A program made the translations under genes and the position numbers. From the NCBI GenBank assembly GCA_029880425.1, contig JAOUOK010000077.1, positions 1-7,263 of the forward strand: DNA of 7,263 nt, in the 5' to 3' direction. The stretch's first letter is position 1; each line of letters begins with the position of its first letter. Below, piece by piece: positions 1 to 5,397 of the stretch. The notes under the pieces were generated by a model. It was not told the origin of the DNA, did not search any database, and was given only the letters and a program-made list of their open reading frames with translations. The DNA comes from Gammaproteobacteria bacterium (GTDB lineage Bacteria > Pseudomonadota > Gammaproteobacteria > UBA6429 > Thiohalophilaceae).

Positions 1-2
1 GC

Positions 3-113
3 CTGGCCTCAAGTATTAAGGGACGAAACCCGATGTTAGATGGCTTTGGTCTTATTGCTTTTGCTTCTCTCACTCCCATGATTTTTGTTATGGCTTATGG
101 CATGTTGATATGA
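3..113 (+). CDS. DUF1538 family membrane protein, C-terminal end only (partial)
   Basis: This is an open frame that enters from the left edge and ends at TGA 111-113, leaving 36 visible residues. The tail contains [19 protein letters not shown] followed by a hydrophobic stretch ending MAYGMLI. It aligns without gaps to the C-terminus of the next gene (about 24 of 35 residues identical), so the two are paralogues in the same family. This is direct evidence of two adjacent DUF1538-type genes. The stop overlaps the next start in an ATGA, which indicates translational coupling. The visible part would be the last transmembrane helix of an integral inner-membrane protein. Its biochemical function is unknown to me, and its true length and start lie outside the window. 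Confidence 0.85.
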   Translation: MASSIKGRNPMLDGFGLIAFASLTPMIFVMAYGMLI

Positions 114-901
114 TTGATTTATTAACACATTTATTTTATGTCACGTTAGACACCATCAAGGATGTCCTGCCTATTGTTATAATTATTTTTGGTTTTCAAC
201 TGGTTGTTATTCGAAAACCCATTCCAAATTTTAAAAAAGTTATTATCGGTTTTTTTTATGTTCTTATTGGCCTGGCTTTTTTCCTGGTTGGGCTCGAAAA
301 AGCCCTGTTCCCCTTGGGTGAGCTTATGGCCCAACAACTCACTGATCCTGTATTTATTTATGGCAGTGTTGATAAAGTTGCCGAGGTAGTCAGCTGGAAG
401 GATTATAAATGGGTGTACCTTTTCGCGATTGCTATTGGTTTTTCCACAACCATCGCTGAACCTTCATTACTTGCTGTAGCTATTAAGGCCAACGAAGTAT
501 CCGCGGGTGTGATTGGGATTAATGGCTTAAGGATTGCAGTCGCCCTTGGTGTGGCTTTCGGTATTGGTCTGGGCACGTTCCGAATCGTTACAGGTACTCC
601 TCTTCATTATTACATTGTCTTAGGCTATATCATTGTTGTTATACAAACGTTTTTTGCTCCTAAAATGATTATTGCGCTGGCCTATGATTCGGGTGGAGTA
701 ACCACCTCAACGGTAACTGTACCACTTGTTACTGCGCTGGGATTAGGTTTGGCGACAACAATTCCCGGGCGAAGTGCTTTGTTAGATGGCTTTGGCTTAA
801 TTGCGTTTGCCAGTCTTTGCCCGATTATTTCTGTTATGGCTTATGCGCAACTCAGTGAATGGCGTGGACGTCAACAAAGTAAAAAACGAAATATAACTTA
901 A
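110..901 (+). CDS. DUF1538 family integral membrane protein
   Basis: This 263-residue, very hydrophobic protein has about six or seven membrane segments, near residues 17-35, 42-62, 101-121, 137-157, 165-185, 197-214 and 223-246. It ends in a short basic tail (RGRQQSKKR). Conserved-looking polar or small-residue motifs interrupt the helices: [10 protein letters not shown] (111-120), [15 protein letters not shown] (191-205) and [13 protein letters not shown] (224-236). They look like the discontinuous helices of a transporter. I recognise it as a DUF1538 protein. No substrate has been established that I know of, and transport is an inference. The ATG overlaps the stop of the preceding paralogue (ATGA) and there is no clear Shine-Dalgarno sequence, so translation is probably coupled. 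The PII-like and CBS genes that follow suggest that nucleotide-sensing proteins regulate it. Confidence 0.85.
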   Translation: MIDLLTHLFYVTLDTIKDVLPIVIIIFGFQLVVIRKPIPNFKKVIIGFFYVLIGLAFFLVGLEKALFPLGELMAQQLTDPVFIYGSVDKVAEVVSWKDYKWVYLFAIAIGFSTTIAEPSLLAVAIKANEVSAGVIGINGLRIAVALGVAFGIGLGTFRIVTGTPLHYYIVLGYIIVVIQTFFAPKMIIALAYDSGGVTTSTVTVPLVTALGLGLATTIPGRSALLDGFGLIAFASLCPIISVMAYAQLSEWRGRQQSKKRNIT

Positions 902-908
902 GGAAAAT

Positions 909-915
909 AAGGAGG
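909..915 (+). promoter_or_regulatory. Strong ribosome binding site of the PII-like gene
   Basis: AAGGAGG lies 7 nt before the ATG at 923 and is a near-perfect Shine-Dalgarno match. It contrasts with the coupled, poorly primed start of the upstream membrane gene. The soluble PII-like protein is therefore probably made in excess over the membrane protein. That excess is an inference. Confidence 0.85.
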
Positions 916-922
916 GAGTCAA

Positions 923-1273
923 ATGCATTTCAAATTAATCATTGCTCTTATTGAAGATGACAAGACCGATGCTGTAATGGCTGCCGCACGCGAAGAAGGT
1001 GCTACAGGTATGACGGTAGTCAATCATGCACGTGGTGAAGGCCTTGTTGAAAGTAAAACTTTTTTTGGTTTAACGCTTGAAACTCAGCGAGATATGTTAT
1101 TAATGCTGGTTGAAGAGCATTTATCACGAAAAATTCTTGAAAGAATTGCCAGCGTAGGTGAGTTTGATAGTAAACCCGGTTCAGGGATAGCTTTTAAAAT
1201 TGATGTCGAGGATGCTGTAGGTATCGCACACCAGGTCGAAACATTAAGTGATGTCGTGGAGGAAGAGTTATGA
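923..1273 (+). CDS. PII-superfamily (GlnB/GlnK-like) signalling protein
   Basis: The 116-residue length matches PII trimer subunits (about 112). The N-terminal strand and helix (KLIIALIEDDKTDAVMAAA, 4-22) and TGMTVV (28-33) correspond to the first beta-alpha-beta unit. KPGSGIAFKIDVEDAVGI (84-101) corresponds to the B-loop and following strand, with the glycine-rich nucleotide-binding turn retained. The region equivalent to the T-loop (about 37-58, with RGEG and SKTFFGLTLE) is slightly shorter than in GlnB/GlnK. It lacks the tyrosine that is uridylylated in canonical PII, so this is a divergent PII-like protein rather than GlnB or GlnK. The family binds ATP/ADP or other nucleotides and often docks on a membrane transporter. 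Here the obvious partner is the DUF1538 pair directly upstream. The C-terminus is acidic (VVEEEL) and its codons supply the ribosome binding site of the next gene. The gene overlaps the CBS gene by ATGA. Confidence 0.85.
   Translation: MHFKLIIALIEDDKTDAVMAAAREEGATGMTVVNHARGEGLVESKTFFGLTLETQRDMLLMLVEEHLSRKILERIASVGEFDSKPGSGIAFKIDVEDAVGIAHQVETLSDVVEEEL
1258..1262 (+). promoter_or_regulatory. Ribosome binding site of the CBS gene, inside the PII-like gene
   Basis: GGAGG lies 7 nt before the ATG at 1270, within the codons for the acidic C-terminus of the PII-like protein. Together with the ATGA overlap, it indicates efficient and coupled translation of the CBS protein. Confidence 0.8.
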
Positions 1274-1671
1274 CACAAAAAAATATAGTTCGTGTTAGAG
1301 ACGTGATGAAACAAGGTTTTGATGTAATTGATGGGATGACCACCGTATCCGAAGCCCTGAAAAAAATGAAGCATGTTGATACTAAAACATTGATTGTTGA
1401 AAAACGTCATGATGATGATGAGTATGGTGTAGTATTAATCTCTGATATTGCAAAACAGGTATTAGCAAAAGATCGTGCTCCCGATCGAGTTAATGTTTAT
1501 GAGGTAATGGCCAAGCCAGCAATTTCCGTCGATCCTGAAATGGATATTCGTTACTGTGCGCGTTTATTTGAAAAATTTGGCTTATCTCGTGCCCCGGTGA
1601 TTGAAAATAAAAAAATGATTGGGATAGTGAGTTTTACTGATATGGTGCTACGTGGCATGGTGGTTGAGTAA
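1270..1671 (+). CDS. Two-CBS-domain protein, putative adenylate sensor
   Basis: This 133-residue cytosolic protein consists almost entirely of one CBS pair (Bateman module). The first CBS spans about 8-66 (RVRDVM, then GVVLISDIAK) and the second about 77-130 (VYEVMAKPAISVDPEMDI, SRAPVIENKKMIGIVSFTDM). Both halves end in the usual G-hydrophobic-x-x-(T/S)-D pattern. The aspartates at 59 and 124 sit where CBS pairs hold the ribose of AMP, ADP or ATP. A short charged insert, KRHDDDE (45-51), lies between strands of the first repeat. No catalytic or DNA-binding domain is present, so the protein must act on a partner. The gene overlaps the PII-like gene by ATGA, and ampD follows after 3 bp. I infer that it senses nucleotides together with the PII-like protein to control the DUF1538 membrane proteins. 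Confidence 0.88.
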   Translation: MTQKNIVRVRDVMKQGFDVIDGMTTVSEALKKMKHVDTKTLIVEKRHDDDEYGVVLISDIAKQVLAKDRAPDRVNVYEVMAKPAISVDPEMDIRYCARLFEKFGLSRAPVIENKKMIGIVSFTDMVLRGMVVE

Positions 1672-1674
1672 AAT

Positions 1675-2226
1675 ATGAAAATTGATATTTCATCAGGGCT
1701 GGTAAAGGAAGCACGGCAACACTTGTCGCCTAATTGTGATAAACGTCCTGATCAAACGGATATATCTCTGATCGTGGTTCATGGTATCAGTTTGCCGCCG
1801 GGTGAATTTGATAATGACTACATAGATCAATTATTCACTAATAATCTTAACCCTGATGATCATCCTTACTTTAAAGAAATTGAAGGTTTAAAAGTTTCTT
1901 CACATTTATTAATTAAACGTAATGGTGAGCTGGTTCAATACGTCCCCTTACATGAACGTGCCTGGCATGCCGGCGTATCCAGTTACATGGGCCGGGATGG
2001 CTGTAATAATTTTTCTATTGGTATTGAGCTTGAAGGCACTGATGAGCTGCCTTATACCGGTATTCAGTATGAAACGTTGTCTGAATTAGTTAAAAGTCTT
2101 ATTAACGTGTACCCGGCATTAACAGAACAGACTATCGCTGGTCATAGTGATATCGCACCGGGACGAAAAACTGATCCCGGTAAGGCTTTTGACTGGCAAC
2201 ATTTGAACAGCCTTTTATCCTCGTAA
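1675..2226 (+). CDS. ampD: 1,6-anhydro-N-acetylmuramyl-L-alanine amidase AmpD
   Basis: This is a cytosolic zinc amidase of peptidoglycan recycling. It cleaves the bond between anhydro-N-acetylmuramic acid and L-alanine of imported muropeptides, and so lowers the inducing signal for AmpR-controlled beta-lactamase where that system exists. The 183-residue length matches the family. Visible active-site residues are His36 (IVVHGISLPPGEF), Glu118 (SIGIELEGTD), His157 (GHSDIAPGRKTDPG), Lys165 and Asp167. These correspond to the zinc ligands His34, His154 and Asp164 and to catalytic Glu116 and Lys162 of Citrobacter AmpD. RAWHAGVSS (95-103) is also typical. There is no signal peptide, as expected for AmpD rather than the periplasmic AmiD. 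The start lies 3 bp after the CBS stop with only a weak ribosome site, so the gene may be co-transcribed with the upstream cassette. Neither ampC nor ampR is in the window. Confidence 0.95.
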   Translation: MKIDISSGLVKEARQHLSPNCDKRPDQTDISLIVVHGISLPPGEFDNDYIDQLFTNNLNPDDHPYFKEIEGLKVSSHLLIKRNGELVQYVPLHERAWHAGVSSYMGRDGCNNFSIGIELEGTDELPYTGIQYETLSELVKSLINVYPALTEQTIAGHSDIAPGRKTDPGKAFDWQHLNSLLSS

Positions 2227-2247
2227 CACAATCAGTTAAAAATTAGG

Positions 2248-2264
2248 TGCCTGAGAGGTAGGCA
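2248..2264 (+). other. Small hairpin in the ampD-ampE gap
   Basis: A perfect 5-bp inverted repeat, TGCCT/AGGCA, encloses a 7-nt loop, GAGAGGT. The loop contains a Shine-Dalgarno-like GAGAGG, followed 6 nt later by an ATG (2265). No T-tract follows, so it does not look like an intrinsic terminator. The 80-bp gap (2227-2306) shows no convincing promoter. The hairpin could modulate translation of the mini-ORF or of ampE, but it is short enough to be chance. Confidence 0.3.
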
Positions 2265-2294
2265 ATGGACTTGCATTTACTCGCTTTTAGCTAG
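2265..2294 (+). CDS. Possible 9-residue leader peptide upstream of ampE
   Basis: ATG 2265 is preceded by GAGAGG (2253-2258) at normal spacing and encodes MDLHLLAFS before a TAG at 2292-2294. It is in frame with ampE, whose start lies 12 nt after that TAG. ampE itself has no evident Shine-Dalgarno sequence. The mini-ORF could prime ampE translation by reinitiation, or it could be the remnant of a longer N-terminus. It may equally be chance. I saw no regulatory codon run. Confidence 0.25.
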   Translation: MDLHLLAFS

Positions 2295-2306
2295 AAACTA
2301 TCCAGT

Positions 2307-3182
2307 ATGAGCCTACTTAGTGTCATTTTCGCATTAATTGCAGAGAGCTTTATTTCCAGCCTGACGGAATTAAGGCGTTTTGACTTTGTTTTTCGTTATG
2401 TCAGCTGGAGCCGGGCAAAACTACCCACTTTTTCTTTTCAAAATGGTCATGTCACACTGGTCATTATTGTTGCCAGTATTCTTTTTTCTGTCTGGCTGGT
2501 CAGTGCTATGCTGGGCAACGTGTTGGGATTATTTGGTTTCATCTTTGGTATCGCTGTACTGATTTTTATGATTGGACCGCGTGACCTGGAAGAAGATGTC
2601 CGGAATATTAATACTTCCCTTGAAAATAAAGATTACGAAGCTGCAAATTTTTATGTCAGTAGCCTGGCAGGGCGGACGATTTCAGAACCACCAATGCAGC
2701 TGGTGCAAACTGCAAAAGAAGAAATTTTGTTACAGGCAAATACGCGCATGCTGGGTGTATTTTTCTGGTTTATACTACTGGGTCCCGTTGGTGCCGTCCT
2801 CTTCAGGTTAAGCTGCTTGTTAAAAGATAACCAGCGAGATGAGACGGATGACTTTGCCGAAGCCAGTCGTGAGCTTTACCAGGTTATGAACTGGCTGCCT
2901 GCACGGGTATGTGTTTTAAGCTATGCGGTAGCTGGCAGTTTTGTTGACACCATGAGTTACTGGAATGGCATATCTGATCTCTGGTTACGTGAGAGTGAAG
3001 AATTTATTGTTGTTAGTGGTGTCGGTGCCCTGCGTTATGAACAACGTGTGGGGCGTAGTCAACATGAAGATACTGAGCCTGATATTGACGCTATACATCA
3101 TGCTGCATCCCTGGTTAAGCGTGCCGTGATTGTCTGGGTTGTCTTACTTGGCTTGCTGACAGTAACCGGCTGGTTATTCTGA
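2307..3182 (+). CDS. ampE: AmpE-family inner-membrane protein
   Basis: This 291-residue membrane protein is close to the 284 residues of E. coli AmpE. The N-terminus MSLLSVIFALIAES resembles the family start, which supports ATG 2307 despite the lack of a good ribosome site. Membrane segments are seen near 50-69, 72-90, 148-169 and 272-291, with weaker hydrophobic stretches at 1-14 and 199-214. Family-like motifs are FFWFILLGPVGAVLFRL (152-168), NWLPAR (195-200) and the terminal helix after AASLVKRA. AmpE is usually encoded next to AmpD and has been proposed as a membrane sensor or modulator in beta-lactamase induction, but its biochemical role is unclear. It is distantly similar to CbiB/CobD of cobalamin synthesis (compare NYLPAR in CbiB). 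This copy lacks CbiB signatures I would expect, such as ENTVDG and NTLDSMVGY, so AmpE is the safer call. cobU starts 22 bp downstream. Confidence 0.9.
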   Translation: MSLLSVIFALIAESFISSLTELRRFDFVFRYVSWSRAKLPTFSFQNGHVTLVIIVASILFSVWLVSAMLGNVLGLFGFIFGIAVLIFMIGPRDLEEDVRNINTSLENKDYEAANFYVSSLAGRTISEPPMQLVQTAKEEILLQANTRMLGVFFWFILLGPVGAVLFRLSCLLKDNQRDETDDFAEASRELYQVMNWLPARVCVLSYAVAGSFVDTMSYWNGISDLWLRESEEFIVVSGVGALRYEQRVGRSQHEDTEPDIDAIHHAASLVKRAVIVWVVLLGLLTVTGWLF

Positions 3183-3204
3183 CTTTTAATTTTTGTTAAT
3201 CCTT

Positions 3205-3720
3205 ATGAAAGAACTTATTCTTGGTGGAGCCCGTTCTGGTAAAAGCCACTATGCTGAAGTTTGTGCAAAAGAAAGCAAGTTAGATGTTATTTATATTGCA
3301 ACTGCACAGGCGCTCGATAATGAAATGCAACAACGCATTAAGCTTCATCAGCAGCAACGGCCAGATCATTGGCTGCTAGTTGAAGAGCCATTAAATCTTG
3401 TTGGCGTATTAAAAGATCATGCAAAAGATACAAGCTGTATCCTGGTTGATTGTTTGACACTGTGGTTAAGCAACCAGTTATGTTCTGAAGAGCATAAAGA
3501 TAATATTGAACAAAATGTTAAAGCCCTGGTGAATGAACTTGGCCAGCTTCCAGGAAAAATTATATTTGTCAGTAACGAAGTTTCTATGGGAATTATTCCT
3601 ATGGGAGAAATAAACAGAACATTTGTTGATGAGGCAGGGCGATTACATCAACGTCTTGCCGCAGTGTGTGACAAGGTGACATTAATGGTTGCGGGTATTC
3701 CCAGTCCTATAAAAAGATAA
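3205..3720 (+). CDS. cobU: Adenosylcobinamide kinase / adenosylcobinamide-phosphate guanylyltransferase CobU
   Basis: This bifunctional cytosolic enzyme phosphorylates adenosylcobinamide and then transfers GMP to give adenosylcobinamide-GDP, the substrate of CobS. With ATG 3205 it has 171 residues, close to the family's roughly 180. The Walker A loop GGARSGKS (7-14) sits right at the N-terminus, as usual. The segment RIKLHQQQRPDHW (44-56) carries His48 at the position of the guanylylated histidine of Salmonella CobU. VDCLTLWLSN (81-90) and SNEVSMGIIP (123-132) are the other family motifs. The second usually reads NEVGMG, so Ser127 replaces a glycine. A TTG at 3193 would add four residues (MLIL), but ATG 3205 gives the usual start, and neither has a clear ribosome site. 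No cobalamin riboswitch fits in the 22-bp gap upstream. Confidence 0.95.
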   Translation: MKELILGGARSGKSHYAEVCAKESKLDVIYIATAQALDNEMQQRIKLHQQQRPDHWLLVEEPLNLVGVLKDHAKDTSCILVDCLTLWLSNQLCSEEHKDNIEQNVKALVNELGQLPGKIIFVSNEVSMGIIPMGEINRTFVDEAGRLHQRLAAVCDKVTLMVAGIPSPIKR

Positions 3721-3727
3721 GAACAGC

Positions 3728-3733
3728 AAAGGA
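3728..3733 (+). promoter_or_regulatory. Ribosome binding site of cobT
   Basis: AAAGGA lies 7 nt before the ATG at 3741 in the 20-bp gap after cobU. It fixes the start of cobT and is the clearest ribosome site in the cobalamin cluster. Confidence 0.75.
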
Positions 3734-3740
3734 TAAAAAA

Positions 3741-4787
3741 ATGAATTGGTTAGAACAGGCTAGCGCAACATTTTCAGAAAAAGACATTCAGGAAGCAAAT
3801 GAAAGGCAGGCACAATTAACCAAGCCACCGGGCTCGCTGGGAAAACTTGAAGAGCTGGCGATTAAGTTCTCAGCAATTCAACAAACACAACAACCCAGTG
3901 TTAATAATGTTCATATTTCTATCTTTGCTGCTGATCATGGTATAGCCAATGAAAATGTTTCTGCCTTTCCACAGGTTGTGACCACTGAAATGATAAAAAA
4001 CTTTTCCCGTGGTGGAGCGGCAATCAGCGTGTTGGCAAAGGAGCTGGATGCAAAGCTTGAAGTGATCGATCTTGGTACCGTTGTTGAAGCCGGTGAACTC
4101 GACGGTGTGATTTCTAATCGAATCGCTTCCGGTACAGCCAACTTTTCTCAGCAAGCCGCAATGACAGAATCCCAGTTAGATAAAGCTTTAAATGCAGGTA
4201 AATCAGCGGTACAACGCGCGATTGATTCTGGAGCACATGTTTTCATTGGTGGTGACATGGGAATAGCCAATACCACCTCTGCAACAGCCATGGCATGTGT
4301 CTATTTAGATAAAGCACCTGCTGATCTTGCCGGTCCTGGTACCGGTCTTGATGAAAAAGGTGTCTCACATAAAGCTGAAGTAATCCAGCAAGCATTAACT
4401 TTGCATGAGGCACCCTTACTAAGTGCTATTGAAGTACTGCAATATTTTGGAGGCTTTGAAATCGCGGCATTAACCGGTGCCTATATTTATGCAGCGCAAC
4501 AAGGTTTACCTGTCGTTGTTGATGGTTTTATTGCAACAGCCGCGGCATTGGCTGCAGTTAAAATTACCCCGGGTTGTGATGAATGGTTTATCTATGCACA
4601 CCAGTCACATGAACAGGGGCATCGTATAATGCTTGAAGCACTCAATGCCGAACCCCTGGTCAATCTCAATATGCGCCTGGGAGAAGGCAGTGGTGCGGCA
4701 GTCGTGATTCCATTATTACGCCAGGCCTGTGCCCTGCATGGCAATATGGCGACCTTTGCTGAAGCGGGTGTTTCAAGCGGTGACTAA
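3741..4787 (+). CDS. cobT: Nicotinate-nucleotide--dimethylbenzimidazole phosphoribosyltransferase CobT
   Basis: CobT transfers phosphoribose from nicotinate mononucleotide to 5,6-dimethylbenzimidazole, making alpha-ribazole-5'-phosphate for the lower ligand of cobalamin. The 348 residues match the family (about 350). Motifs in order are KPPGSLGKLEELA (28-40), FAADHGIANENVSAFP (62-77), GGDMGIANTTSATA (170-183), GPGTGLD (198-204), VVDGFIATAAAL (259-270), HQSHEQGH (287-294) and RLGEGSGAA (312-320). Glu315 in the last is at the position of catalytic-base Glu317 of Salmonella CobT. The usual GEMGIGNT motif reads GDMGIANT here, so Asp172 stands where Salmonella has Glu174, a conservative change. 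The last 8 bp overlap the inferred cobC start. The gene is the second of four cobalamin genes in one orientation. Confidence 0.97.
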   Translation: MNWLEQASATFSEKDIQEANERQAQLTKPPGSLGKLEELAIKFSAIQQTQQPSVNNVHISIFAADHGIANENVSAFPQVVTTEMIKNFSRGGAAISVLAKELDAKLEVIDLGTVVEAGELDGVISNRIASGTANFSQQAAMTESQLDKALNAGKSAVQRAIDSGAHVFIGGDMGIANTTSATAMACVYLDKAPADLAGPGTGLDEKGVSHKAEVIQQALTLHEAPLLSAIEVLQYFGGFEIAALTGAYIYAAQQGLPVVVDGFIATAAALAAVKITPGCDEWFIYAHQSHEQGHRIMLEALNAEPLVNLNMRLGEGSGAAVVIPLLRQACALHGNMATFAEAGVSSGD

Positions 4788-5397
4788 TGAGTCAATTACA
4801 ACTGTAATTGATTTACTTCGCCACGGCGAGGTAGCAGGCGGGAAAATGTATCGTGGCCAGCTTGATGACCCTTTAACTGAACGGGGCTGGCAACAATTAC
4901 GTGATACCACAGTTAATAAACAGGCCTGGCAACAGATTATCAGTTCACCGCTTAAACGCTGTGCTGATTTTGCCAGTGAACTTGGCAAGACAATATCTTT
5001 ACCGGTAGCAAATAAACCCGAGTTTAAAGAAATCTCGTTCGGCTTGTGGGAAGGTAAAACCGCGGATGAATTATTAGAAAGTGACGAAAGTAAAATAAAG
5101 CAATACTGGAATGATCCTGTTAAGACAACGCCACCACAGGGTGAAAACCTGTTAGATTTTGAAAAAAGAATTATTCATGGCTGGAATAACATGGTAAATG
5201 AATTCCAGGGTAAACATGTTTTAATGGTTAGTCATGCAGGGGTCATACGGGTAATACTCTGTCATGTACTTGGTATGCCATTAACTGAATTATTTAAACT
5301 TGATGTTGGCCTGGCTAAGGCATCACGTATTCAAATTGAACACATTGAAAATCAAAACTGGCCGCGACTTATTTTTCATGGCGGTGAATTTATATGA
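4780..5397 (+). CDS. cobC: Histidine phosphatase, putative alpha-ribazole phosphatase CobC
   Basis: This protein belongs to the histidine phosphatase (phosphoglycerate mutase-like) superfamily. With a GTG start at 4780 it has 205 residues, like E. coli CobC (203). LLRHGEV (12-18) carries the phosphohistidine His15. Arg60 (SSPLKRC), Glu84 (FKEISFGLWEG) and His152 (VSHAGVIR) complete the active site. YRGQLDDPLTERGW (24-37) is typical of the branch found with cobalamin genes. The superfamily has many substrates. Placement between cobT and cobS supports dephosphorylation of alpha-ribazole phosphate or cobalamin phosphate, but that specificity is inferred from context. An upstream in-frame ATG (4729) would add 17 residues inside cobT that do not look family-like. 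ATG 4787 is in another frame and stops after six codons. The gene overlaps cobT by 8 bp and cobS by ATGA. Confidence 0.88.
   Translation: MTNESITTVIDLLRHGEVAGGKMYRGQLDDPLTERGWQQLRDTTVNKQAWQQIISSPLKRCADFASELGKTISLPVANKPEFKEISFGLWEGKTADELLESDESKIKQYWNDPVKTTPPQGENLLDFEKRIIHGWNNMVNEFQGKHVLMVSHAGVIRVILCHVLGMPLTELFKLDVGLAKASRIQIEHIENQNWPRLIFHGGEFI

Noticed and set aside
1084..1410. Minus-strand ORF opposite the PII-like and CBS genes
   Set aside because: It lies antisense to two clearly recognised genes and shows no domain, ribosome site or sensible composition.
2227..2306. Promoter or terminator in the ampD-ampE gap
   Set aside because: TTGCAT at 2271-2276 has no matching -10 element at proper spacing, and the small hairpin lacks a T-tract.
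3193..3204. TTG 3193 as the cobU start
   Set aside because: It adds only four residues and lacks a ribosome site. ATG 3205 places the Walker A loop at the usual distance from the N-terminus.
4729..4779. ATG 4729 as the start of cobC
   Set aside because: It would add 17 residues encoded inside cobT that do not resemble the short N-terminus before the LLRHGE motif in this family. GTG 4780 gives a typical length.
4787..4807. ATG 4787 overlapping the cobT stop as the cobC start
   Set aside because: It is in a different frame from the phosphatase and stops after six codons.
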